Assembly (NCBI RefSeq): GCF_001418415.1
Contig: NZ_LIQT01000003.1
Span: 1 to 59,232, forward strand
Origin: Streptomyces hirsutus
GTDB lineage: Bacteria; Actinomycetota; Actinomycetes; Streptomycetales; Streptomycetaceae
Length of the DNA stretch: 59,232 nt
Direction of reading: 5' to 3'
In this document: positions 35,300-50,703 of the stretch, in pieces
Layout: the number at the start of each line of letters is the position of its first letter
How positions within the stretch are numbered: the first letter of the stretch is position 1
The notes under the pieces: model-generated
What the model was told of the DNA's origin: nothing
What the model saw: only the letters and a program-made list of their open reading frames with translations
The model's database searches: none
Translations under genes and position numbers: made by a program

Positions 35300-36343
35300 C
35301 TAGCCGATGAGGCGGGAGCCGGGTGAGCGGCGCATGGCACCGGACTTGCGCAGATCGTGCGTGACGTTGACGCGCTTCAGCCAGCGGTCCGTTCCGTCGT
35401 AGCGCGCCTGGAAGGCGGTACGGCTGTGAACCACCCGGTGGTTGTTCATGAAGACGCAACTGCCCGGCTCCAGCGCGCAGTCGGTGAGGTTGGCGTCCAG
35501 CAGCTCGGCGACGGCCGTGAAGGCCCGCACGGCCTCGGCGTCCTCCGGCGGCGCAGACATGTGCGTCACGTCGAAGCACAGCAGCGGATGCGACCGCGAG
35601 CCGGACAGCACCGGCACGAGGCCGAGACCGTCGACGAGACGCGCGATGTTCTCGAACACCCGCCGGTCCTCCTCGGTGCGCACGGTGTTGTTCTCCGGCA
35701 GGTGCGAGGTGTCCGGGATGATGCGGAAACGGCTCTGGAACAACACGTCGAGGATGGCGTCGGGCAGCACCGAGAAGTCCGCCTCGGCCACGGTCACCGG
35801 CACGGAGTCCGGGTTGCGCAGCGACGACAGCAGGATGTAGTCGGCCCGGTAGGGGTGGAAGGCGTCCTCGGTGTGCAGGGTCAGCGGAGTCCTGCTGCCG
35901 GTGCCGAGCAGCGCGTGCTCGTACTCGCGTATCGGGAACACGTCGTTGACCAGGTGCCCGTCCTGCTGAGTCGCCCAGCCGAACGGCTCGCCGAGCAGTG
36001 AACCGTAGAGGAGGACGAGGATCTCCTCGGGCAGTTCGTGGTGGGTCCGCCCCTCGTCCTTCCAGTGTGCGGGGGTCGCACCGATACGCTCGTCGTCCAC
36101 GACGTGTCCGCTGACCGTGCAGAAGCCGCGTAGCCGGTCCAGGGCGAAGGCGCGCAGGAACCGCCGGACTCGCCCGGGCAGGTGGCCGGCGTGCAACGGC
36201 AGTTCCTGCAGGAGCCGTTCGTCGTCGGCGGCGGGATACTTCTCGGCCATGCGCAGGGTCAGTTCGGACACCTGCCGGGCCTCGTCCGCGGTCAGCCGCA
36301 GCTCGGTCACGGTTCCGGTGTCAGGGATGAGGGACTCGGTCAT
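35300..36343 (-). CDS. getI: Fe(II)/2-oxoglutarate amino-acid hydroxylase, GetI/VioC-like
   Basis: The 347-residue protein belongs to the clavaminate-synthase-like hydroxylases that act on free arginine-type amino acids. The metal triad is visible: His and Glu in LTLHTEDAFHPYRADYILL (near residue 155; HxE) and the distal His in VFMNNHRVVHSRTAF (near residue 305). The co-substrate Arg is in DRWLKRVN. The motif and SLRNPD next to it match VioC (arginine), MppO and GetI. GetI is known to 4-hydroxylate citrulline in the GE81112 pathway, and the neighbourhood supports that role, possibly on the oxygen analogue. ATG 36343 follows AGAGGAGAA. It is the last gene of the large NRPS operon. The symbol marks homology, not proven identity. 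Confidence 0.82.
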   Translation of the reverse strand: MTESLIPDTGTVTELRLTADEARQVSELTLRMAEKYPAADDERLLQELPLHAGHLPGRVRRFLRAFALDRLRGFCTVSGHVVDDERIGATPAHWKDEGRTHHELPEEILVLLYGSLLGEPFGWATQQDGHLVNDVFPIREYEHALLGTGSRTPLTLHTEDAFHPYRADYILLSSLRNPDSVPVTVAEADFSVLPDAILDVLFQSRFRIIPDTSHLPENNTVRTEEDRRVFENIARLVDGLGLVPVLSGSRSHPLLCFDVTHMSAPPEDAEAVRAFTAVAELLDANLTDCALEPGSCVFMNNHRVVHSRTAFQARYDGTDRWLKRVNVTHDLRKSGAMRRSPGSRLIG

Positions 36344-36384
36344 GGTCGTTCTCCTCTGGTGCGGGGCTCTGGTACCCGGCCGGA

Positions 36385-38050
36385 TCAGACGTCGAACTGG
36401 AAACCGCCGAAGGCTCGTTGTGCCGGCTCCGCCTCGGGAGCGGGTTCCGCGGGGTCCCGCAGCAGGCGCACCACCTCGTCGGTCAGCCGCTGGACCATTC
36501 GCTCCGCCGTGTCGGGGGCGTAGCGCCGGGTGTCGTACTGGAGCACCAGCCTCATGCCGTCCGCGTGCTCCACGAACTGGAACGACAGCTCGAACATGCC
36601 GACGCGCAGGGGCGTCGGCCCACCGCGCAGGGTGATGCCGCCCGGCGGGCACGGGCCGGTGTCGATGTGCGGGTACAGCGCCACCCAGACGTCGAAGAAC
36701 GGCGTGCGCCCAGGGGGCCGGGGCGGGTCGAGCGCCGCCACGAGGGTGTCGAAGGCCACCTCGCTGTGGTCCACCGCGTCCACGGTGCGCCGCGCGACGT
36801 GGTGGACCAGGTCGTCCGCGGACATCCCGTCCCTGACGTCGAGCCGCAACGGGACCGTCGCGACGTGGAAGCCGACCGCGTCCTCGGCACCGAGCAGCGC
36901 CCTGCGGTCCACGGGCGTGCCCAGGCAGATGTCCGTACTGCCGGTGAGCCCTGCCAGGGTGCGCGCGACGGCCGCGGCGAGCGGCGCGAAGGGACCCGCG
37001 TGATGTCGTCTGCCCAGGTGCGTCAGTTGGCGCAGGACGTCCGGGCCGATCTCCTGGGCGGCGACGGCGGTGGCCGCGCCCGCCGGTTGCGTGCGGGGGC
37101 CGCTCACCGGCAGTGGCAACGGCGCTGGGGGCGGCGTGAGGACGCTCCGCCAGTGGGCGAGCGCGGCCTCGGGATCGGCCGGGCGGACCCCGGACGGCCT
37201 TCGGGACACCGCGTCGCCGTCCCGTCGGGTGCCGCAGGACGACGGGTCCGCGTAGGCCGTCACGAGCTGTCTCGCGAGGATCTCCAGGCTGCGTCCGTCG
37301 CACACCAGATGGTCGGCGAGCAGCAACAGGGACCAGCGCCCTCCGGTGCGCAGGAACAGCGTGGCCCGGACGAGCGGGTCCGTGGCCGGGTCGAACGGCA
37401 CCGAGATCCGGTCGTCGACCAGCGCGTCGAGCCGTGCCTCACTCGGTTGCCGCGCGCCCAGGTCCACCACCTCGAAGGGCGGCTCGTCGTCGGTGAGCAC
37501 CGCCCGCGGCTCACCCCAGGCCTCGACGAAACGCGTCCGCAGCGCCGGATGACGCCCGGCCAGGGCAGCCAGCGCGGCCGACAGCCGGCCGGGGTCTACG
37601 GGACCCTCGCCGTGCAGCAGGCAGGGCACGGTGTACGCGCCTGAATCGCCGTCGGCGCGCTGCCGCTCGAGCCACAGCCAGCGCGTGCTGTCGGCGACCG
37701 GGGCGCCGGGCGGCGAGGAGCCGGGCGTGGGGACGTCCGGTGGCGCGGCCGCAGGCGGATGCCCGGGAGCGGTGGACTTCACCGCGGCGGGCGAGAGTTC
37801 GGCCAGCCGGGCGGCGAGGAGCTGCGGGGTGGCCGCCTCGACGACGTCCCGCACACGGACGCGTACGCCGAAGGACTCCTCCGCGGAGACGGCCAGGGCC
37901 AGCGCGGACAGGCTGTGCCCGCCGGCGAGGAAGAAGTCGGTGTCCGGGGTGACGTGGTCGAGTTCGAGCGCCTCCGCGAACAGCGTGCACAGGCGCCGCG
38001 TCGGGTCGAGGCCGGCACGGCGGCCCCCTGCCGGGCCCGTGCGGGCGGTG

Positions 38051-38061
<11 letters not shown>
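36385..38061 (-). CDS. NRPS didomain T-C
   Basis: The 558-residue protein has a carrier domain at about 20-90 (FFLAGGHSLSALALA) and a condensation domain at about 125-545. Its active-site motif is ADHLVCDGRS, so the first His of HHxxxDG is Asp but the second, catalytic His is kept. The start ATG overlaps the end of the big NRPS by 11 bp (sequence ATGACTTCTGA). A carrier without its own A domain must be loaded in trans, most simply by the free-standing A domain at 46163-47764. Residues 95-125 are a Pro-rich linker. It sits 41 bp before the GetI-like gene. Confidence 0.9.
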
Positions 38062-45157
<7,096 letters not shown>

Positions 45158-45353
45158 TTCTCGGGCTCACCCAATCCATCGAAGATTCTGACGAACATGA
45201 CGGCACCGTGAGATTCTGTGCAAGAGAAATAGATCTTGTCAATCGTCGGTCCGGGGCGTGAAGTCGATCGTTGCCCTTCTACTTGTCAGCCGTTACGATT
45301 GCCGATCATCGGCGTCCGGTGCCCTGTGCACCCATCAATTGACGGGATCTCGC
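45158..45353. promoter_or_regulatory. Divergent promoter region, large NRPS/GetF-like gene
   Basis: These 196 bp separate the start of the big NRPS operon from the GetF-like gene. It is one of the AT-richer stretches of the cluster. No clear operator palindrome was found. Confidence 0.5.
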
Positions 45354-46187
45354 ATGCTCAAGTCGCAAAGGCTCGCCACGCTTCCGATCGACTCCTACGA
45401 TTTGAGTGAAGAGCTGTCGATCATCGACTCGAACGATGCCGGGGGTGAATACGACGCGTTCACCTTCGGCTCCTGGTCCGCGCATGTTCTCGCCAACTCC
45501 GGGGGAAGCGACAAGGACACCTCGTTCCGGCCCTACGAGGGACAGCTTACCCAGACTGAGCTGGGACGGAAGCTTCCCGGGATCATGTCGGTCGTCACCG
45601 ACAACTTCTCGCTCGAAAGGCTGCAATGGGTGCGTATATTCAGCCTCAGTGATGGAATTCTTGCGCCGCATGTCGATTTCCTCGAATTCTCCGAGCCAGG
45701 TACACGACTTCAGATTCCACTGCGCACGGACGAGGATTCCCTGCACTCCGAGGAAGGCATCGTCTATCATCTCCGGCGTGGTGAGGTATGGAAAATACAC
45801 ACGACTGTTCCGCACTCGGCCCGGAGTGTCTCGCCCCTGCCCAGGCTCTCTTTGTGTCTCGATTTCTCAGGGGCCGACGAGCCGATCGAAATCAGGAACT
45901 CGATTCCGGCCGAGCTGCCCGTCCGTATCATCGAACGCCCGCCGCTCTCGGACGCAGAGGTGGAGGAGCTGCTGTCCTCGGCCGAATTGACCGCGGCCAC
46001 CCTGCGCACCGCCTTCCGGCGCTTCGCGGCAGTCCACTTCACGCGGCAGGCCCACGCCACGGCGGCGTTCGACTGGTTCGTCGAGGCCGCCGCACGCACC
46101 GGGGACGGCGCGCTGGTCGACAAGGCCAGGGCGTTCCGTACGTACTGCATCGAGAAGCGTGGTTACCGCGAGGCGTTCGAGTGGTGA
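45354..46187 (+). CDS. getF: Imino-acid hydroxylase, GetF/proline-3-hydroxylase-like
   Basis: The 277-residue protein belongs to the Asp/Asn-hydroxylase fold of Fe(II)/2-oxoglutarate enzymes that includes Streptomyces proline 3-hydroxylase and GetF, which 3-hydroxylates L-pipecolate in GE81112 biosynthesis. The ligands are HxD in APHVDFLEF (about residues 106-108), the distal His in TVPHSARS (about 154) and the Arg in PRLSLCLDFS. Overall order, including the EEYD-like start (here GEYDAFTFGSWSAHV) and a helical C-terminal half with FDWFVEAAARTGD, matches the proline hydroxylase. The start is ATG 45354. The 3' end overlaps the convergent free A-domain gene by 25 bp. The adjoining cyclodeaminase would supply the substrate. 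The symbol marks homology. Confidence 0.85.
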   Translation: MLKSQRLATLPIDSYDLSEELSIIDSNDAGGEYDAFTFGSWSAHVLANSGGSDKDTSFRPYEGQLTQTELGRKLPGIMSVVTDNFSLERLQWVRIFSLSDGILAPHVDFLEFSEPGTRLQIPLRTDEDSLHSEEGIVYHLRRGEVWKIHTTVPHSARSVSPLPRLSLCLDFSGADEPIEIRNSIPAELPVRIIERPPLSDAEVEELLSSAELTAATLRTAFRRFAAVHFTRQAHATAAFDWFVEAAARTGDGALVDKARAFRTYCIEKRGYREAFEW

Positions 46188-47764
46188 GGGACGAGGGACA
46201 GGGGCTGCGCCCCGGGGCCGGGCAGGGCCTTGCGGTCCAGCTTTCCGTTGGGTGACACCGGCAGGCCGTCCGCGAGCCACCAGCGCACCGGCACCATGTA
46301 GTCGGGCAGCACGGCGAGCAGCGCGCGGCGCACTTCGGGGGCCGACGGCGGATCACCGGTGAGCACCGCGTGCAGCTCCACCGCCCCGTCGGCCCGCACC
46401 ACCGGGAACGCCGCCGCGTCCCGCACCCCCGGGAAGTCCGTGAGGTGCGCCTCGACCTCGCGGGGTTCCACCGCGTTGCCCCGGATCTTGATCAGGTCGT
46501 CCATCCGGCCCAGCAGTTGCAGGGTCTGGTCCGCCCGCCAGACCCCGCGGTCGCGGGTGCGGTACAGGCGGGCGCCGGGTCGGAACGGGTCGGGTACGAA
46601 CGCGGTACGGCTCAGCTCGCTGTCCGTGTAGCCGATGGCCACCCCCACGCCGCCGATGAAGATCTCGCCCACCTCCCCGTCCGGAACCGGCTCGCCGCGC
46701 TCGTCCAGTAGGTAGACGTAGGTGTTCCACACCAAGGCCCCGACCGGTGGCCGCGGTTCCAGGTTGCCGGCCGCACCGCTCACCGAGTGGCTGGCCACCA
46801 TGTGGTTCTCGGCGGGGCCGTAGTGGTTGTGCAGGGTGATCTCAGGCCGCCGGGTGAGGAGTTCCTCCAGGGCCCCGGTCACCCGTACCGTCTCGCCCGC
46901 GCTGATGATGTGGCGCAGATGCCTCGCGTGCTCGAAGTTCGTCGGCAGCGACATGATTACGTCGACGAGCGACTGCGGGAAATCCACGACCTCGATGCGC
47001 TCGTCCACCACGTAGTCGATCAGATCCCGCGGGTCGCGCCGTACATGCGGCTCCGGCACGTACAGGCACCCGCCCGACGCGAGGGTGTAGAAGATCTCCT
47101 GCACCGAGACGTCGAACGTGAGGGGAGCGATTTGGAGGACCCGGCGCCCGCGTCCAAGACCGGAGCCCTCCACCTGCCAGGAGATGAAGTTGGCCAGGCA
47201 GCGGTGCGTCTGGACGATGCCCTTGGGGACCCCCGTGGACCCCGACGAGAAGATCACGTATGCGGGATCCTCCGGCGCCGGCCGGGCGCGGGCGCCGCAC
47301 GCGGCGGAAGCGCCCGCCGGGTCCGGTGCCACCAGCTCGGCGAGACCCGTCGTCCGCGCCGCCTGCGAACCGGCGCCCGCCACCCTGGTATCGGCCGTCA
47401 CCAGCAGCGCCGCACTGCTCGCGCGCAGGATCTGCGCGACACGCTCGGGCGGGTAGGTCGTGTCCACCGGCAGATACGCGGCTCCGGCGCGCAGCGTGCC
47501 CAGGAGCGCCGCGGTGAAGTCGCCCCCTGCCTGCGCGGCGATGAGCACGACGTCACCGCGGCCGATCCCGAATTCCCGCCCGAGCCGGCCCGCGACGGTG
47601 TCCGCGAGCCGGTCCAGTTCCGCGTACGTCACCGTGCGGCCCGGCTCGCGCACCGCGGGGGCCTGCGGATGCGCGGCCACCTCACGGTCGATCAGCTCCA
47701 GCACCGTGGTGACACCGATGTCAACCACCGGCCCCGCGTGCCCCGGCGGCCTCCCGGCCGTCAT
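46163..47764 (-). CDS. Free-standing adenylation domain, proline/pipecolate-like
   Basis: This 533-residue adenylation domain activates one amino acid and must load a carrier on another protein. Motifs: IFSSGSTGVPKG (about 175), HNHYGPAENH, YRTRDRGVW, GRMDDLIKIRGNAVEPRE and NGKLDRKALP near the C-terminus, where the catalytic Lys is kept. The specificity positions read D-V-Q-D-I-A-H-M-V-K, close to the proline code DVQLIAHVVK. The Asp in place of Leu could contact a polar group such as the hydroxyl of 3-hydroxypipecolate. It overlaps the cyclodeaminase stop by four bases. The T-C protein at 36385-38061 is the best carrier partner. It is the last gene of its operon. Confidence 0.88.
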   Translation of the reverse strand: MTAGRPPGHAGPVVDIGVTTVLELIDREVAAHPQAPAVREPGRTVTYAELDRLADTVAGRLGREFGIGRGDVVLIAAQAGGDFTAALLGTLRAGAAYLPVDTTYPPERVAQILRASSAALLVTADTRVAGAGSQAARTTGLAELVAPDPAGASAACGARARPAPEDPAYVIFSSGSTGVPKGIVQTHRCLANFISWQVEGSGLGRGRRVLQIAPLTFDVSVQEIFYTLASGGCLYVPEPHVRRDPRDLIDYVVDERIEVVDFPQSLVDVIMSLPTNFEHARHLRHIISAGETVRVTGALEELLTRRPEITLHNHYGPAENHMVASHSVSGAAGNLEPRPPVGALVWNTYVYLLDERGEPVPDGEVGEIFIGGVGVAIGYTDSELSRTAFVPDPFRPGARLYRTRDRGVWRADQTLQLLGRMDDLIKIRGNAVEPREVEAHLTDFPGVRDAAAFPVVRADGAVELHAVLTGDPPSAPEVRRALLAVLPDYMVPVRWWLADGLPVSPNGKLDRKALPGPGAQPLSLVPHHSNASR

Positions 47765-48849
47765 CGTCGCGCTCCGGCCGTGCCGGCCAGGGACCGGGTG
47801 ACCTCCGCAGGGAGGAACGAGTACGGGTCCTGCGGGTCGTCGGCCGTCGCCTCGATGAAGACGTGGTGTCCGACGTCGAGGTCCCGCGCCAACTCCTCCA
47901 GCACCTCCACCATGACGAGATCCTGCAGCGCGAGACCTGTCGAGTCGTACACGGTGGTGACCGGCGACAGCCTGCGGTGCGCGTCCGGATCACGCAGCAG
48001 GTCGGGGAGCGGAGCCCCGATCTCCTCGGGGGCGAGCTGCTGGCAGTCACCCTCGGCCCGTGCCTGCTCCACGTGGTCCGGGCAGACGACCGCCGCGCGC
48101 AGAAGGTCCAGCGGCAGCTCCGTCTTGCCCGGCATGTCCGATCCGATGGTGTTGACGTGCACCCAGGGCTTGAGTGACGTGCCCCGGATGACCGGCCCCT
48201 CGTGGGGGCCGACCGAGGTGGCGGTGCACAGCACGTCGGCCCGCTCCTCCACCTCCGCGAGCGGCGCGACGCGCACCAGCCCCTCGGGCATCCGGGCCCT
48301 CGCCGCGAAGGATCGCTCCGCCCGCGCGTCCTTGTCGTGGACGAGCACCTCGGAGAACGAGAAGACGCGTGCCAGGGCGTGCAACTGCGTGACCGCCTGG
48401 GCACCGCAGCCCACCAGGCCGAGCACGGCGGAGTCCGGGCGAGCGAGCACCCGGCTGGCCAGTGCGGACGCCGCGCCCGTACGGACGGCGGTGGCGAACG
48501 TGCCGTCGACGACGGCACGAAGGTGGCCGCTGTCCGTGTCGAAGGCGCACAGTGTCGACAGGATGGTGGGCAGCTGGTTCTTGACCGGATTGTGCGGGTT
48601 GTAGGCGACCATCTTGATGGAGACCGTGGTGCCTTGGCGGACCGCCGGCATCCACTCGAGCAGGCCCAACTGCGGTGTCTCCAGCAGGAAACCGTCCCGC
48701 TGCTTCATCTCCACCGGCGCACCGGGTCCACCGGTGAGAGCCGCCTCCATGCGGGCGATGGTCAGGTCGTAGAGTTGCCCCAGTCCCACCTTCGTGACGA
48801 TGGTGGCGACGGCTTCGGCGTCGACGATGTGCGTGCGCTCAGCTTGCAA
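47761..48849 (-). CDS. Ornithine/lysine cyclodeaminase (mu-crystallin family)
   Basis: The 362-residue NAD-dependent enzyme cyclises ornithine to proline or lysine to pipecolate with loss of ammonia. Recognised segments are VEMKQRDGFLLETPQL (substrate region with Lys), the Rossmann motif LGLVGCGAQAVTQLHAL, DADVLCTATS-like text (ADVLCTATSVGP), and VHVNTIGSDMPGKTELP with the catalytic Asp. TTG 48849 follows GGGAGAG. It overlaps the A domain gene by four bases (ATGA) and lies 59 bp after the ABC gene. With GetF and the A domain it forms a pathway to 3-hydroxypipecolate. Ornithine versus lysine preference cannot be decided from sequence by eye. Confidence 0.9.
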   Translation of the reverse strand: MQAERTHIVDAEAVATIVTKVGLGQLYDLTIARMEAALTGGPGAPVEMKQRDGFLLETPQLGLLEWMPAVRQGTTVSIKMVAYNPHNPVKNQLPTILSTLCAFDTDSGHLRAVVDGTFATAVRTGAASALASRVLARPDSAVLGLVGCGAQAVTQLHALARVFSFSEVLVHDKDARAERSFAARARMPEGLVRVAPLAEVEERADVLCTATSVGPHEGPVIRGTSLKPWVHVNTIGSDMPGKTELPLDLLRAAVVCPDHVEQARAEGDCQQLAPEEIGAPLPDLLRDPDAHRRLSPVTTVYDSTGLALQDLVMVEVLEELARDLDVGHHVFIEATADDPQDPYSFLPAEVTRSLAGTAGARR

Positions 48850-48908
48850 GATCTCTCCCGGAGCTCAGTGTTCGGGCTGGTTCAACGGGGTCGATGGGGC
48901 AGAGGGAT

Positions 48909-50654
48909 TCAGGTCGAGGGGCCGCGCCCGTGCCAGGACTCCCACAGGCCCGCGTAGGTGCCGTGGGCCGAGACGAGCTCCGCGTGCGGGCCCTGCTCGG
49001 TGATGCGGCCGTCCTCCATCACGACCACACGGTCCGCGTCGTATGCCGTGTGCAGCCGGTGGGCGATGGCGATGACGGTGCGCCCGCGCAGAACGCCCGC
49101 GAGTGAACGCTCCAGGTCACGTGCGGCCCGCGGGTCCAGCAGGGAGGTGGCCTCGTCCAGCACCAGGGTGTGCGGGTCGGCCAGCACCAGTCGGGCCAGG
49201 GCCAGTTGCTGTGCCTGAGCGGGTGAGACCGGCGTCTCTTCGGTGCCCAGCTCGGTGTCGATGCCGTCGGGCAGTGCCTGCACCCACGCGTCGGCCGCCA
49301 CCGCTGTCAGGGCTGCCGTCACTTCGGCGTCGGTGGCGTCCGGCGCGGCCAGTGCGACGTTGTCCCGCACGGACCCGAGGAACACGTGGTGTTCCTGCGT
49401 GACGAGCGCGACATGGCGGCGCAGCTCCTCCAACGGCATTTCATGGACCGGCACTCCGCCAAGGGTGACCGAGCCGGTACGCGGCCCGTGGATGCCGGTC
49501 AGGATCCGCGCGAGCGTGGACTTGCCGGCGCCCGAGGGACCGACGACGGCGACGCGCTCACCGGCGCCGGTGCTCAACGAAACGTCCTTGAGCACGTCAT
49601 GGCCGGGCCGGTATCCGTAGGCGATGCCCTCCGCGGTGAGCCGGTCGTCGGCGGGGCGGCGGTCGGTGGTCCGCTCCGGTTCCACCGCCGACTCCACGCC
49701 GATGAGACGGGCGAGCGAGGCGTCGCCCACCTGCAGCTCGTCGAGCCAGCCGAGGAGTTCGTCCAGCGGGTCGATCACGGCCCTGGTGTACAGGGTCGCG
49801 GCGGTCACCTCGCCGAGGCTCACCCAGCCCTCGATGTAGAAGAGTCCGCCGAACAGCAGGGTCGCGGCGACCGGCAGGATGTAGCCGAAGTCCATCAGCG
49901 GGAACCAGACACTGCGCAGGAACAGCGTGCGCCGCTCGGCGCGGTTGGCTCGCTCCACGTGCGCGTCCGTGCGGCGCACGCGCGGACCGGACCGTCGCAG
50001 CGACTCCACGGTGCGGGCACCGGACACGGTCTCGTTGAGCCCTTGAGTCAGGTCGGAATAGCTCGCCGCTTCGGCGAGGTAGGCGTCCCGGGCCCGTTTC
50101 AGGTACCAGCGGGTCGACCAGACGATGACCGGGACGGCGACCAGGCAGGGGAGAACCATGAGGGGACTGGTGACGGCCAGCGCCACCAACGTCAGCGCCA
50201 CCGAGAGGCCCGCGACCAGGATCGAGGGCGCACCCATGCGCACGGCACGGGAGAGCGAGTCCACGTCGCGGGTGCTGCGGGTCAGCAGGTCACCGCCGCC
50301 GGCCTTCTCCACGGTGTGCAGGGGCAGCGTCAGGACCCGGCGGATGAACCCCTCGCGGATGTCGGCGAGGACGAGCTCGCCGAGCCGGGCGCCCTCCAGG
50401 CGGGCCGTGCGGGTGAACACGCCCTGCAGAATCAACAGTCCGGCGATCACCAGCACGGTGACGTCGACCCGGGTGGTGGTGACGCCCTTCTCGACCTGCT
50501 CGACCAGTTCACCCAGCAGGGCGGGGACGACCAGACCGCAGGCGGTGGCGAGGACGAACCAGAGCACGGTGCGCGTCAGCAGTCCGGTGTGGCTGCGCAC
50601 GAGACCGCGTACGTGACGGCGCACCGTCTTCGCGTCGGCTACCGGAAGACTCAC
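48909..50654 (-). CDS. ABC exporter half, NBD with intact Walker A and degenerate signature
   Basis: The 581-residue protein has six transmembrane helices (about 20-320) and a nucleotide-binding domain (about 345-575). Walker A is VVGPSGAGKSTLARIL (near 373), Walker B is HTLVLDEATSLLD with the catalytic Glu, and the switch is IAIAHRL. The signature loop is VSPAQAQQLALAR instead of LSGGQ. With the next gene it should form a heterodimeric exporter with one catalytic and one degenerate ATP site. GTG is the start. It lies 49 bp after its partner and 59 bp before the cyclodeaminase gene. Self-export of the peptide is the likely job. Confidence 0.9.
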   Translation of the reverse strand: MSLPVADAKTVRRHVRGLVRSHTGLLTRTVLWFVLATACGLVVPALLGELVEQVEKGVTTTRVDVTVLVIAGLLILQGVFTRTARLEGARLGELVLADIREGFIRRVLTLPLHTVEKAGGGDLLTRSTRDVDSLSRAVRMGAPSILVAGLSVALTLVALAVTSPLMVLPCLVAVPVIVWSTRWYLKRARDAYLAEAASYSDLTQGLNETVSGARTVESLRRSGPRVRRTDAHVERANRAERRTLFLRSVWFPLMDFGYILPVAATLLFGGLFYIEGWVSLGEVTAATLYTRAVIDPLDELLGWLDELQVGDASLARLIGVESAVEPERTTDRRPADDRLTAEGIAYGYRPGHDVLKDVSLSTGAGERVAVVGPSGAGKSTLARILTGIHGPRTGSVTLGGVPVHEMPLEELRRHVALVTQEHHVFLGSVRDNVALAAPDATDAEVTAALTAVAADAWVQALPDGIDTELGTEETPVSPAQAQQLALARLVLADPHTLVLDEATSLLDPRAARDLERSLAGVLRGRTVIAIAHRLHTAYDADRVVVMEDGRITEQGPHAELVSAHGTYAGLWESWHGRGPST

Positions 50655-50703
50655 TGTGCGCTCCTTGGCGTGCGGCTGTCGGAAAGAACGGGGACGATGA
50701 CGT

